From Actinomycetes bacterium (lineage in GTDB: Bacteria; Actinomycetota; Acidimicrobiia; Spongiisociales; JAHEDJ01), in assembly GCA_024641245.1 (NCBI GenBank), contig JAHEDK010000001.1, forward strand, positions 195,964 through 259,963: a stretch of DNA of 64,000 nucleotides, in the 5' to 3' direction. The position numbers and the translations under genes were made by a program. Below the pieces are notes generated by a model. The model had not been told where the DNA came from. It made no database searches and saw nothing but the letters and a program-made list of their open reading frames with translations. Positions 33,894-41,880 of the stretch are shown one piece after another; position 1 is the first letter of the stretch, and the number at the start of each line of letters is the position of its first letter.

Positions 33894-34357
33894 AGGCGGT
33901 GCGCTCGGTCCGTGTCGAATTCGGCGGCGTTGTTCAGCCGTTCGAGTAGCCGCAGCAGCATCTCTCTCTCATCAGCATCGAGTACGGAGAGGAATCGTCG
34001 TGCTACGAGGGATTGATAGCCCGGCATGACGTCCTCGAGGTGGCGTCTCCCGGCGTTGGTGATGACCGCGTAGGCGCCCCGCTTGTCGCTTGGAACCGAT
34101 GCTCGCTCGACGAGTCCCTGGCTCTTGAGTCGATCGACCCGTCTGGTGAGACCGCTGCGACTGGCACTGATACTGTCGGCGAGTTCTGCCATCCGCATCC
34201 TTCCGCCCCTCTCATTGAGTGAGGCGAGGACTTCGAGATCGCCCAGAGACACATCGGTGAGGCCGCCCAGTTCAGATTCGATACCGGTCACGATGGCTGA
34301 CTGTGCTGCGAGAAATGCCCGCCACAACCGGAATTCTTCCGGTTTGATCTGGTACAC
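33890..34357 (-). CDS. MarR-family transcriptional regulator
   Basis: Winged-helix regulator of 155 aa. Core: VSLGDLEVLASLNERGG, MRMAELADSISASRSGLTRRVDRL (recognition helix), GLVERASVPSDKRGAYAVIT (wing with the DKRG signature) and a C-terminal dimerisation helix pair. GTG at 34357 follows AGGGAGTG. A good -10 hexamer, TAGAAT, lies at 34392-34387 inside what would be the extension of the longer open frame (to 34429), which favours the shorter protein. It lies downstream of imuB with its own probable promoter; targets are unknown. Confidence 0.9.
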   Translation of the reverse strand: MYQIKPEEFRLWRAFLAAQSAIVTGIESELGGLTDVSLGDLEVLASLNERGGRMRMAELADSISASRSGLTRRVDRLKSQGLVERASVPSDKRGAYAVITNAGRRHLEDVMPGYQSLVARRFLSVLDADEREMLLRLLERLNNAAEFDTDRAHRL

Positions 34358-34415
34358 ACCACTCCCTGGTCCGGCTCTGTGCAGCGATTCTAGAAAGATT
34401 TTCCGCAAAGGGCGA

Positions 34416-35882
34416 TCAATCGTATACACCGACGACGTAAGCCATCCCGTCTCTCACCTCACATAGCAGCGCCGCGGCAGACGTCACGACCTGATAACGC
34501 TTGACCGACGCCTCTCCTTCCCACCAGCGCCCGGCCAGGTGCCACGGCCCTGCCCAGGCCGTCACCGTCTCCCACCGGCTCCGTAGACGAACCCGCATGG
34601 GCATTCCTCCATCCCACTCGATCTCGATGGTTTGCGGTTCGGGCGGGACCAGCGCCGGGGTCGGTGAGGGCACATGCCCCGGCCACGGCGCGTCGGGACT
34701 CCGTTGCGGCGAAGGAGGTGCTTCGCCCCACCGGAACCAGGTCACCTGTTCAGAGTGTCTCCGTCCACCCTGCACACGGGCCTGCAGGACCGCGTCGGGT
34801 CCTACCAGGGTCTGAGCACGAGCGAGAGCCCTGGCGGCCTCGAGCTGCGACGCCGAATCGTCTTCGAGCGCGAGCTGGCGGCCCGCGTCTGATAGATCTG
34901 CAGGCTGGAGGCGGAGTCTGACAATTCCGCCCGGCACTCCGGCCGTCTCCACCCAGGCCCGCAGCTGCCACCAGACCCGCTCGGTGAGAGCATGCTCGGT
35001 AAAAGGCTCGGCGCTTCTCCAGACCCTGATCCGTTCTGAGCCGTCGGCCGCCCACACCGAAACCTCGACGCGATACGGAGCCGCTCCACGTTCCCCCAGT
35101 GATGCGATCAGCCGTCCGGAGAGAGCCCTGGCGGCAAACCCGACCTGATCGAGCGCGTGAAGCGGCTCCTCGTAATGCTGCTCGACGGAGCCGTCCTCAT
35201 TGATCCGGCGGGGATCCAGCATCCGGTCTTCTCCGCTCGCCAGCCGGTGGGCAGCCAGTCCCATCTCGCCGAACCTCGACGCCATTGCCCCCCTCGGCAG
35301 CTGCGACAGCTCTCCGAGTGTCCCGATCCCCAGCCATCGAAACGTCGCCACCAGGCCTTCATCTGGAAGGACATCAACGGGGAGCACAGCAAGGAACGCA
35401 GCATCATCGTCAACACGCAATGGTGATTCGATGGCCAGGGCGGCTGCTCTCCTGGCTGCGAAGGGACCACGGGCAACGCCCAACTGCCCACCCGGCCACG
35501 CTCCCAAACGTTCCACCATTCGTTCGAGGAGCTGCCCTTCGCCACCGTAGTAGCGAAGCGCCCCCTGAATGGGCACGAAGACCAGGCCGGGTTCGACCAC
35601 CTCGACCTTCGGCACCAGATCCTCGATGGCAACCACGACCGGTTCGAAATCAATGGTCTCTGCTCCCAGATCTCGTTCGAGCACCACAGCCCCGGGACAT
35701 AGCCCTTCTGCCTCCCGACGGGGCATGCCCTGAGCGATACCGGAGCTGCGTGCTGCTGTGTTGGCCGTGACCACGCGGAAACCGCCGGCTCCCGGCTGCA
35801 CGACAAAAGAGGGGCTATACGGCGGCGCGTCCTGTCGACGAAGGGACCATTCCGGCCACCACACGCATAGTGTTCTCGCCAT
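34416..35882 (-). CDS. imuB: ImuB, inactive Y-family polymerase-like mutasome subunit
   Basis: Protein of 488 aa related to Y-family polymerases. It opens ARTLCVWWPEWSLRRQD and has GMPRREAEGLCPGAVVLERD near 58, LPVDVLPDEGLVATFRWLGI (helix-hairpin-helix region near 175) and a little-finger domain to about 330. The catalytic acidic residues of true Y-family enzymes are not visible, as expected for ImuB, which bridges DnaE2 to the beta clamp and ImuA'. ATG at 35882 follows GGTGGAGG; it overlaps the imuA' 3' end by 68 bp in another frame. A clamp-binding peptide was not pinned down. Confidence 0.92.
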   Translation of the reverse strand: MARTLCVWWPEWSLRRQDAPPYSPSFVVQPGAGGFRVVTANTAARSSGIAQGMPRREAEGLCPGAVVLERDLGAETIDFEPVVVAIEDLVPKVEVVEPGLVFVPIQGALRYYGGEGQLLERMVERLGAWPGGQLGVARGPFAARRAAALAIESPLRVDDDAAFLAVLPVDVLPDEGLVATFRWLGIGTLGELSQLPRGAMASRFGEMGLAAHRLASGEDRMLDPRRINEDGSVEQHYEEPLHALDQVGFAARALSGRLIASLGERGAAPYRVEVSVWAADGSERIRVWRSAEPFTEHALTERVWWQLRAWVETAGVPGGIVRLRLQPADLSDAGRQLALEDDSASQLEAARALARAQTLVGPDAVLQARVQGGRRHSEQVTWFRWGEAPPSPQRSPDAPWPGHVPSPTPALVPPEPQTIEIEWDGGMPMRVRLRSRWETVTAWAGPWHLAGRWWEGEASVKRYQVVTSAAALLCEVRDGMAYVVGVYD

Positions 35883-36456
35883 CGTCCTCCACCTCGAATA
35901 ACCGCTCGGCTCCACCCATCCCTTTGCCCCAGGCACGCATCTGAAGATGCCGGTGCCGTAGACGTCCGTGACCCGCATCTACACCCACCCACACCAACCG
36001 TTCAGATTGCAGGGTGAGATGGGTCACACCGGGCGGAAGCCGGCCGTCGAGCGGCCGCAGCAACAACGCTCCTCGCCTTGCTCTGGCGAGAGCCGATAGC
36101 CGCCGCAAATGGGTATCGGCTACACCGGCCGGCACTTCGGCGTAGACCACCTGGATCCCTTCGAGTAGGGCTGCCACCACCTGCGACCACTGCTGCCTCT
36201 CAGCACTCCGCACGACCACCAGGTGCTCGGGATCGATGCCGACCTCGAAGGCAGCCAGCGGCGAAAGCCAGCCACGGACATCGACGACGGCAACGGGAGC
36301 CCGCTGCGAAGGCTCGGCCAGTAGTGAGAGACCGATCCTGGTCAGGCCGCCACCGGCGATTCCTAACAGACCGATGGTTCGGCCGGGCTCGGCCCGGAGA
36401 TCCCATCTGGCATCTCCGGGCTTCGTTGCCGTCCGCGCCGTCGCCGTTTTCTCCAC
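35815..36456 (-). CDS. imuA': ImuA', RecA-like mutasome protein
   Basis: Protein of 213 aa with a reduced RecA-like fold, the actinobacterial counterpart of ImuA. Seen: GRTIGLLGIAGGGLTRIGLSL near 25 (degenerate P-loop region), VAVVDVRGWLSPLAAFEVGIDPEHLVVVR near 55-83 and LLLRPLDG near 135. Together with ImuB and DnaE2 it allows DNA-damage-induced mutagenesis. GTG at 36456 follows GAGG by 9 nt. The SOS box immediately upstream makes the imuA'-imuB operon a LexA target. Confidence 0.88.
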   Translation of the reverse strand: MEKTATARTATKPGDARWDLRAEPGRTIGLLGIAGGGLTRIGLSLLAEPSQRAPVAVVDVRGWLSPLAAFEVGIDPEHLVVVRSAERQQWSQVVAALLEGIQVVYAEVPAGVADTHLRRLSALARARRGALLLRPLDGRLPPGVTHLTLQSERLVWVGVDAGHGRLRHRHLQMRAWGKGMGGAERLFEVEDDGENTMRVVAGMVPSSTGRAAV

Positions 36457-36483
36457 CCGCGCCGTCCTCGGAAAGGACTCGGC

Positions 36484-36505
36484 ATTGTATCGAACATATG
36501 TTCGA
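36484..36505 (-). promoter_or_regulatory. LexA SOS box and -10 of the imuA'-imuB operon
   Basis: TCGAAC-ATAT-GTTCGA (36490-36505), a perfect 16-bp palindrome, directly abutting TACAAT (36489-36484) on the minus strand. The geometry is identical to the dnaE2 box at 26530-26551, including zero spacing to the -10. Confidence 0.92.
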
Positions 36506-36559
36506 TCGGCAAACGGGAACCTGGAGGTATCTGGCTACGTCCTATGCTCAGGAGGGAAA

Positions 36560-37498
36560 ATGCGAACCGCAATCATCACGCTCATGGCCATGACCCTGCT
36601 CTTCGGTGCCTGCTCCGGGGGGGACACGAGTGATCTGGCGGTATCCGATGGAGCCACCACGGGAGCCCCCGCCATGAACGACACCGGCGACGTAGGCGGT
36701 GAGTCCGTAGCTGCGGAGGCCCCGCAGGATGCGCAGCTCCTCGCCTATCAGCGAGATGTTCTCGAGAACCGCAAGATCATTCAACAGGCCACTTTGGAAC
36801 TGACCGATGACGACACCGAGGGTCTCTTCAGTCGAATCACGACGCTGGTCGAGCGATCTGGCGGCTTTGTGGCATCTGCCGAACTAACCCGCTCGGACGA
36901 CGAGGGCCGTGGGCCATTCATCAACCTGACCATACGTATCCCGGCAGACGAGATGACGTCAACCCTGTCGTCCATCGAGGACCTCGCCGACGAAGTGACT
37001 GCCAAGACCATCGGGAGCCAGGATGTAACGGAGGAATACTCCGACATCGAGGCGCAGCTCAGAAACCTGACTGCCTACGAGGATGAGCTGCTCGTCATCC
37101 TCACCGAGGTGCGCGAGAACTCAACGTCCAAGGCCGACGAGCTACTCAGCGTCTTCGAACGGATCCGGCAGGTACGCGACGAAATCGAGCGCCTCGAGGG
37201 CAGGCAGCGCCTGCTCGACGACCTCATCAGCCTCGCCACCATCGACATCTCCCTATTCCCGGAATACGAAGGTGCGCCGATCGTCGACGAAGGCTGGCAG
37301 CCGGGTGACGTGGTCCGCGATGCGCTCCGCGCCACGGTCGATGCCTTCCAGTCCATCGTTGACGGCCTCATCTGGGTTGCTCTCGGAATCCTTCCGATCC
37401 TCCTGGCGATCGGTATCCCGCTGATGGGCATCGTATTGTTCTGGCGGAAGAGGTCACGAACGCGCCGCTCAAACATCAAGACCGAACCTCAGCAATAG
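36560..37498 (+). CDS. DUF4349 lipoprotein with membrane-anchored C-terminus
   Basis: Exported protein of 312 aa. The signal peptide ends in a lipobox, FGACS (lipid Cys near 16). A low-complexity linker is followed by the DUF4349 domain (about 70-245): RKIIQQATLELTDDD, RIPADEMTSTLSSIEDL and a coiled coil with IEAQLRNLTAYEDELL and RIRQVRDEIERLEGRQRLL. A C-terminal membrane helix (about 262-288) is followed by a basic cytosolic tail. DUF4349 proteins are common in Actinobacteria and Firmicutes, function unknown. ATG at 36560 follows GGAGGGAA; TATGCT lies at 36543. It diverges from imuA' but is not obviously under the SOS box. Its stop lies inside a 7-nt repeat array. Confidence 0.85.
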   Translation: MRTAIITLMAMTLLFGACSGGDTSDLAVSDGATTGAPAMNDTGDVGGESVAAEAPQDAQLLAYQRDVLENRKIIQQATLELTDDDTEGLFSRITTLVERSGGFVASAELTRSDDEGRGPFINLTIRIPADEMTSTLSSIEDLADEVTAKTIGSQDVTEEYSDIEAQLRNLTAYEDELLVILTEVRENSTSKADELLSVFERIRQVRDEIERLEGRQRLLDDLISLATIDISLFPEYEGAPIVDEGWQPGDVVRDALRATVDAFQSIVDGLIWVALGILPILLAIGIPLMGIVLFWRKRSRTRRSNIKTEPQQ

Positions 37499-37512
37499 GC
37501 AATAGGCAGTAG
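37492..37512. repeat. Period-7 array GCAATAG x2, GCAGTAG
   Basis: Three consecutive heptamers. The first contains the TAG stop of the DUF4349 gene. Related arrays occur at 15395 and 60717. Confidence 0.7.
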
Positions 37513-37589
37513 CCCGGCTCACAGTCACGACTTGCGGCTTGCAGCCACATTGGCTTCCGGCCACGTAAGATCGTCGCACGGAGGGACCA

Positions 37590-38048
37590 ATGCAATCAGA
37601 AGCCACCACCGTCGACGAATACCTGGCCGATCTGCCCGAAGAGCGCCGCATTGCCATCGAGACCGTTCGAGACACCATTCTCGAGAACCTTCCCGCCGGC
37701 TACGAAGAAGCAATGAACTGGGGCATGATCACCTACCAGGTGCCGCTCGACGCCTTCCCCGACACGTACAACGGGAAGCCGTTGATGTATGCAGCCCTTG
37801 CCTCGCAGAAGAACCACATGGCCGTGTATCTGACCAGCGTCTACGCACTGCCGGGCAAGGCCGAGGAGTTCGAAGCCGCCTACCGGGCGACCGGCAAACG
37901 CTACGACATGGGCAAGTCGTGTGTACGGTTCCGCAAACTCGATGATCTACCCCTCGAGTTGATCGGGGAGTCGATTAGATCCGTCGATGTCGACACCTTC
38001 ATCACCGACGTCGAGGATGCTCGCAAGACCCGCAAACGGCGGTCCTGA
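37590..38048 (+). CDS. DUF1801 (YdhG-like) protein
   Basis: Protein of 152 aa with the DUF1801/YdhG fold: VDEYLADLPEERRIAIETVR, a central EAMNWGMITYQVP, MYAALASQKNHMAVYL and VRFRKLDDLPLELIGESI. Relatives include the Bacillus Fra iron chaperone and many uncharacterised proteins; a role in iron handling is possible but not shown. ATG at 37590 follows a GGAGGG site and a TAAGAT -10 box about 20 nt upstream. It is cytosolic. Confidence 0.85.
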   Translation: MQSEATTVDEYLADLPEERRIAIETVRDTILENLPAGYEEAMNWGMITYQVPLDAFPDTYNGKPLMYAALASQKNHMAVYLTSVYALPGKAEEFEAAYRATGKRYDMGKSCVRFRKLDDLPLELIGESIRSVDVDTFITDVEDARKTRKRRS

Positions 38049-38105
38049 GGTCGTGTAGGTTCGATGTCGGGCGGACCCTGAGCGCCGACCAACAAGGAGG
38101 ACGTG

Positions 38106-39233
38106 ATGGACGCCGACAAGACGGCGGACCTCGCCGGCCCCGGCATCGGCAACTACACCGATCTTGCCAAGGAACTCCCCGATTCATACCGGTCGGATCT
38201 AACTCCCCGGGAGACGATGGAAGCGCTGTTCGCCGCCAAGCGCTTCATCGAGGACGGCCTTTGCCGCGAGTTGAATCTCACGATGGTGCAGGTTCCCTTG
38301 ATCGTCGACGCGGCCAGCGGCGTCAACGACTACCTCGACCGCGACGGATCTCGCACACCGGTCGAATTCCCTTGCGGGCTCGGTCTCGACCGACAGATCA
38401 CTGCCCAGGTGGTGCAGGCGGCCACGAAATGGAAGCGGATGGCGCTGCAGCAGTTCGAAATGGCGCCGGGTGAGGGGATCTGCACCGACATGAAGGCAGT
38501 GCGGAAAGACTACTTCCTCGATCACGACCACAGCGCCTACGTGGACCAATGGGATTGGGAGAAGACAATCACCGCTGAGGATCGCACCCTCGACTACCTC
38601 AACGGCCAGGTGCGCAAGATCTGGAAGGTCCTCTACGAAGCCGGGGAATTCGTTGCCGGCATGTTCCCCCAACTGAAAGACGGGTATCCGGGGATTCCAG
38701 AGGAATTGAAGTTCCTACACGCCGAAGAGATACTCGAGATGTTCCCGGATCTCCCCCGCAAACAGCGTGAGACGGCTGTGTTGCAGCAGTATCCCGCCGT
38801 GTTCATATACGGAATCGGACATACCCTCGCCGATGGCTATCCCCACGAGATGCGGGCCGCCGACTACGACGACTGGGTAACTGAAACGGTGTCTGATGAT
38901 GGCCGTCCAATGCACGGCCTCAACGGCGACATCCTTGTTTGGAATCCGATAACCAACCGGCGTCACGAACTGACCTCGATGGGCGTGCGGGTGACGAAGG
39001 AGACTCTTCGCCGGCAACTCGAGATCACCGGACAACTCGACTTCCTAAAGCTCCCGTATCACCAGGCCATCCTCAACGATGAGATTCCGCTCTCGATCGG
39101 TGGTGGCATCGGCCAGTCGCGTACGTACATGTATCTCCTACGCAAAGCCCACCTCGGGGAGGTCAGCGTCACCGTCTGGCCGGAGATCCTCAAGGATCTC
39201 GGGGCAGCGAGGAACATCTTCGTTCTGGAATGA
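38106..39233 (+). CDS. asnA: Aspartate-ammonia ligase AsnA
   Basis: Ammonia-dependent asparagine synthetase of 375 aa with a class II tRNA-synthetase-like fold, making asparagine from aspartate, ammonia and ATP. Family blocks: FIEDGLCRELNLTMVQVPL, DYLDRDG near 75, VQAATKWKRMALQQF, GEGICTDMKAVRKD near 125, VDQWDWEK near 146 and the C-terminal IGGGIGQSRTYMYLLRKAHLGEV. It is longer than E. coli AsnA (330 aa), mainly in the middle (about 200-260). ATG at 38106 follows AAGGAGGA. A single gene, with TAGGTT (38056) as a likely -10. Confidence 0.95.
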   Translation: MDADKTADLAGPGIGNYTDLAKELPDSYRSDLTPRETMEALFAAKRFIEDGLCRELNLTMVQVPLIVDAASGVNDYLDRDGSRTPVEFPCGLGLDRQITAQVVQAATKWKRMALQQFEMAPGEGICTDMKAVRKDYFLDHDHSAYVDQWDWEKTITAEDRTLDYLNGQVRKIWKVLYEAGEFVAGMFPQLKDGYPGIPEELKFLHAEEILEMFPDLPRKQRETAVLQQYPAVFIYGIGHTLADGYPHEMRAADYDDWVTETVSDDGRPMHGLNGDILVWNPITNRRHELTSMGVRVTKETLRRQLEITGQLDFLKLPYHQAILNDEIPLSIGGGIGQSRTYMYLLRKAHLGEVSVTVWPEILKDLGAARNIFVLE

Positions 39234-39269
39234 TCCGCCCACTGCCCCCGATCGACTAGTTTCGAGCAC

Positions 39270-39821
39270 ATGAGGTACAGGCTCAAGACCACACGGACGG
39301 TCATGACATTGATGGTGCTCGGGGGCCTCCTGCTCGTTGGAGCCGGAGCCGGGGCCGCGGTTGATGGACCTTGCAGCGGGACGGTGACGATTGACGGCAT
39401 CGTCTATTCAGAAGCGAACGACAACGCCGGCGATCCGATCGTCATCCCCGACGAAGATGGCTTGATCGCCTTCTGGGAAGGCTCGACAGACGCGCCGATC
39501 ACGGACTACACAGGGGAACTCGGCGTGGTAGTTGGTCCGGCGACGATCGACATTGCCTCTTGGGGTGGCGCAAATGCCGATCTGGAGACCGGATCGAGCG
39601 GTTCCTACTTCATCGATGACGCTCGCGACGTTCTTCCCATCAACCTCGTCGGCCTGTACGAAGTGTCCGGATTCCACCGAGGTGAAGGCGGAGCCTGCGA
39701 CGGATTCGTCATGGTACTGCTCGAAGGCAGCCCGCTCACCAACCCTGTCGGCGCCGGAGCCGCAGCCGGCACCGTCCTCGCCGTACTCGGAGTATTGTCC
39801 GCAGGGAGGAGGCGCCCATGA
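39270..39821 (+). CDS. Hypothetical exported protein with C-terminal membrane segment
   Basis: Protein of 183 aa that I do not recognise. A signal peptide (MTLMVLGGLLLVGAGAGAA, cleaved near 30) is followed by an acidic beta-rich domain with two cysteines (near 35 and 144). A C-terminal hydrophobic segment (GAGAAAGTVLAVLGVLSAG, then RRRP) would anchor it to the membrane in the manner of a sorting-like tail. TAGTTT lies 7 nt before the ATG, so it is probably leaderless. Its stop overlaps the start of a 59-aa membrane protein, which suggests the two work together. Confidence 0.72.
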   Translation: MRYRLKTTRTVMTLMVLGGLLLVGAGAGAAVDGPCSGTVTIDGIVYSEANDNAGDPIVIPDEDGLIAFWEGSTDAPITDYTGELGVVVGPATIDIASWGGANADLETGSSGSYFIDDARDVLPINLVGLYEVSGFHRGEGGACDGFVMVLLEGSPLTNPVGAGAAAGTVLAVLGVLSAGRRRP

Positions 39822-39997
39822 CCGGCCGTCCATTCCTGGGAGCGATCTCCGGCTTGTTTCTCGGCTTGTTCGTCGCCCTGGACCTTCAACAGTTCGGTGT
39901 CAGACCGCTCGACAGCTTCGGCGTGTTCGGTCTGCCGCTCATTGGACTCATCCTGGGGGCGGCCTTCGGGATGTGGGCACCACTCGGAAGAAGGTAG
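39818..39997 (+). CDS. Small two-helix membrane protein (59 aa)
   Basis: Short gene starting MTGRPFLGAISGLFLGLFVA. The first helix (about 7-22) and the second (about 36-52, FGVFGLPLIGLILGAAFGMW) are joined by LDLQQFGVRPLDS, and it ends in GRR. The ATG overlaps the stop of the preceding gene (ATGA) and follows GGGAGGAGG, a strong ribosome-binding site. I see no homologue; by context it is a partner or anchor of the exported protein encoded upstream. Confidence 0.7.
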   Translation: MTGRPFLGAISGLFLGLFVALDLQQFGVRPLDSFGVFGLPLIGLILGAAFGMWAPLGRR

Positions 39998-40031
39998 TTC
40001 CAGGGATAGCGGCAGTCCGTCCGCGCAGGTA

Positions 40032-40065
40032 GAACGCGAAGTGGCGGAGCGCGCTATTCGCGTTC
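40032..40065. terminator. Hairpin at convergent gene ends
   Basis: GAACGCGAA and its perfect complement TTCGCGTTC are separated by 16 nt, between the small membrane-protein gene and the end of the Fpg-family gene. The stem overlaps the last codons of the latter. Confidence 0.4.
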
Positions 40066-40950
40066 CTCCAGTTCTTCCAACGTCTTCGGCCAGTCGCCTT
40101 TCAGCAGCCGCGAGAGCGACCGATCGGCCAGGAGCTTTCCGCCGGTCTGGCAGGTGGCGCAGTAGTTCGTCTCGTTGGCGGCGTAAACGATACGCTGAAC
40201 CTTCGACCCGCACACCGGACACGGTTGGCCGTACTTGCCGTGGACTGCCATATCGACCCGGAAAGCGGTGACTCCCTTGTCAGGGAATCCACCGGTGGCT
40301 TCTCCACGAAGCCGATCGGTCCAGTCGATGAGCATTCGTTGCGTTGCCGTGAAGAGCTTTTCGATCTCATCACCGGTGAGTTGGCTCGTCCGCTTGACCG
40401 GCGAGAGTTGGGCGGCGTGGAGGATCTCGTCGGAGTAGGCGTTGCCGATGCCCGAGAAGATTCGCGGGTCCGTGAGCGCTCGTTTGAGTGTGCGGTTCTC
40501 GCGAGTGAGGGTACCGGCGAACCGGTCGAGATCAATATCGAGTGGCTCCAAGCCACCTCTGTCGTGTTCGGCGAGGGCTTCCTCTCCTCTGACGATCCAT
40601 ACACCGGCCCGCTTCCTGGTGGCCGCCTCGCGCAGAAGGAGCGTCCCGGCGTCGAAATCGAGGGCGGCGAGACCGACCTTTTTGGGGATGGCCGCTCCTG
40701 GTTTCGCCCAGGCCAAGCGGCCGGCGATCATCAGGTGAACAATCAAGAAGAGATGGTCGTCGAATTCGAAGACGATCCGCTTTCCAACCCTCCGGAGCGC
40801 CCGTACGATCTGTCCCTCGACTGCAGACATCGGCGGATCGTAGGTGCGCAGGAGTTGCGGTGCCGTCACGCGAAAACGTTGCAGGACTTCGCCGAGCACC
40901 CGCGTTTCTAGGGCTTCGATGTAGACGACTATGTCGGGTAGTTCGGGCAT
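40054..40950 (-). CDS. Fpg/Nei-family DNA glycosylase
   Basis: Bifunctional glycosylase/AP lyase of 298 aa for oxidised bases. Catalytic Pro2 and Glu3 are present in MPELPDI; residue 6 is Asp where Fpg has Glu. The helix-two-turn-helix region reads SGIGNAYSDEILHAAQLSP near 165, with the DNA-phosphate-contacting Asn. The C-terminal zinc finger has CPVCG near 243 and CATCQ near 264. The MPELPDI opening and a loop lacking the standard 8-oxoG-capping sequence fit a less-studied actinobacterial subclass, so substrate preference may differ from MutM. ATG at 40950. It stands alone, convergent with the small membrane genes. Confidence 0.9.
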   Translation of the reverse strand: MPELPDIVVYIEALETRVLGEVLQRFRVTAPQLLRTYDPPMSAVEGQIVRALRRVGKRIVFEFDDHLFLIVHLMIAGRLAWAKPGAAIPKKVGLAALDFDAGTLLLREAATRKRAGVWIVRGEEALAEHDRGGLEPLDIDLDRFAGTLTRENRTLKRALTDPRIFSGIGNAYSDEILHAAQLSPVKRTSQLTGDEIEKLFTATQRMLIDWTDRLRGEATGGFPDKGVTAFRVDMAVHGKYGQPCPVCGSKVQRIVYAANETNYCATCQTGGKLLADRSLSRLLKGDWPKTLEELEERE

Positions 40951-41003
40951 CTCACTGGACGCTAGCCATGCTCAAGGGGAGTCGGGTGGGTCCGTGGATG
41001 CAA

Positions 41004-41807
41004 CTACGCCCGCGCCACGACTTCGCCGTTGACGAAGGTGAATACGCCGTCTGGATTCGTTGCCCAGTCCCGAAACCCTGCACCGAGTTCCGCCAGTTCG
41101 TCTGCGGTGCTCACACCAAGCTCCTCGACCCGCTTTACATACTTCGGGACCACGATGCGGCCGGCCCACAGATCGGCCCACCACGTGCGACCTTCCGGCG
41201 TTGCGAACTGCCAACTCGAGGTGGTGTATACGGGACTGGAGAATCCGGCTGCCCGGACCCACGAGAGCAAACGTCGCCCGGCATCGGGTTCTCCTCGATT
41301 GACCCGCGCAACCTGTGCGTAGATCTCGAACAACCGCACGACCCTCGCATCGTTGGGATAGTGCGTCATCGTCCCGTAGTCGGCGTCTCGTACCGCCACA
41401 CAACCACCGGGCTTCAGCACACGGAGGAACTCCCCCAGCGCCTCAACAGGACGCCCGAGATGTTGCAGCAGCTGGTGGGCATACACGATGTCGAATGAAT
41501 CGTCCGGAACCGTGAGGTCGTAGACATCGGCCACCTGGAAGGACACGTTGTCCACGCTTTCCGCAATCGCGCGGTCTCGCGCATGCTCGAGCACCGAGGC
41601 CTCGACATCAACTCCAACCACCTCACCATCGGGAACCCAGCGAGCGAGACCACAAGTGATAGAACCCGGTCCACATCCGGCGTCGAGGATTCGCATGTAC
41701 GGCCGGATACGAGGACGAACGAAGGCAGCCGCTTCGTCGGCCGTGCGACGCCCGTGCGCGTCCACAACCACCTTGTCGTGGGAATGGGTGTAGACCTCGT
41801 GCGGCAT
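41004..41807 (-). CDS. Class I SAM-dependent methyltransferase
   Basis: Methyltransferase of 267 aa. The SAM-binding Rossmann core has motif I LDAGCGPGSITCGLA near 43, the acidic residue in VVGVDVEASVLEHAR near 65, VADVYDLTVPDDSFDIVYAHQ near 92 and VLKPGGCVAVRDADY near 127. It resembles UbiE/MenG-like small-molecule methyltransferases but has no adjacent pathway genes, so the substrate is unknown. ATG at 41807 (MPHEVYTHSHDKVV) follows TACTTT by 4 nt, and an alternative start at 41828 would overlap that promoter. It lies downstream of the pnp terminator. Confidence 0.87.
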   Translation of the reverse strand: MPHEVYTHSHDKVVVDAHGRRTADEAAAFVRPRIRPYMRILDAGCGPGSITCGLARWVPDGEVVGVDVEASVLEHARDRAIAESVDNVSFQVADVYDLTVPDDSFDIVYAHQLLQHLGRPVEALGEFLRVLKPGGCVAVRDADYGTMTHYPNDARVVRLFEIYAQVARVNRGEPDAGRRLLSWVRAAGFSSPVYTTSSWQFATPEGRTWWADLWAGRIVVPKYVKRVEELGVSTADELAELGAGFRDWATNPDGVFTFVNGEVVARA

Positions 41808-41831
41808 CCTGAAAGTATGGCAGGACACAGA

Positions 41832-41859
41832 AAGGGGCCGGCCCGGAGGCCGACCCCTT
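41832..41859 (-). terminator. Rho-independent-like terminator of pnp
   Basis: On the minus strand, AAGGGGTCGGCC and GGCCGGCCCCTT enclose a TCCG tetraloop (one G-U pair). The stem lies 22 nt after the pnp stop and is followed by TCTGTG. It separates pnp from the methyltransferase gene. Confidence 0.8.
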
Positions 41860-41880
41860 ATCTACAAACGGTTCGGTAGC

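Noticed and set aside
41830-41880. GC-rich stem near the pnp end considered as a tRNA-like structure
   Set aside because: There is no D-arm, anticodon arm or T-loop sequence; it is a simple terminator hairpin.
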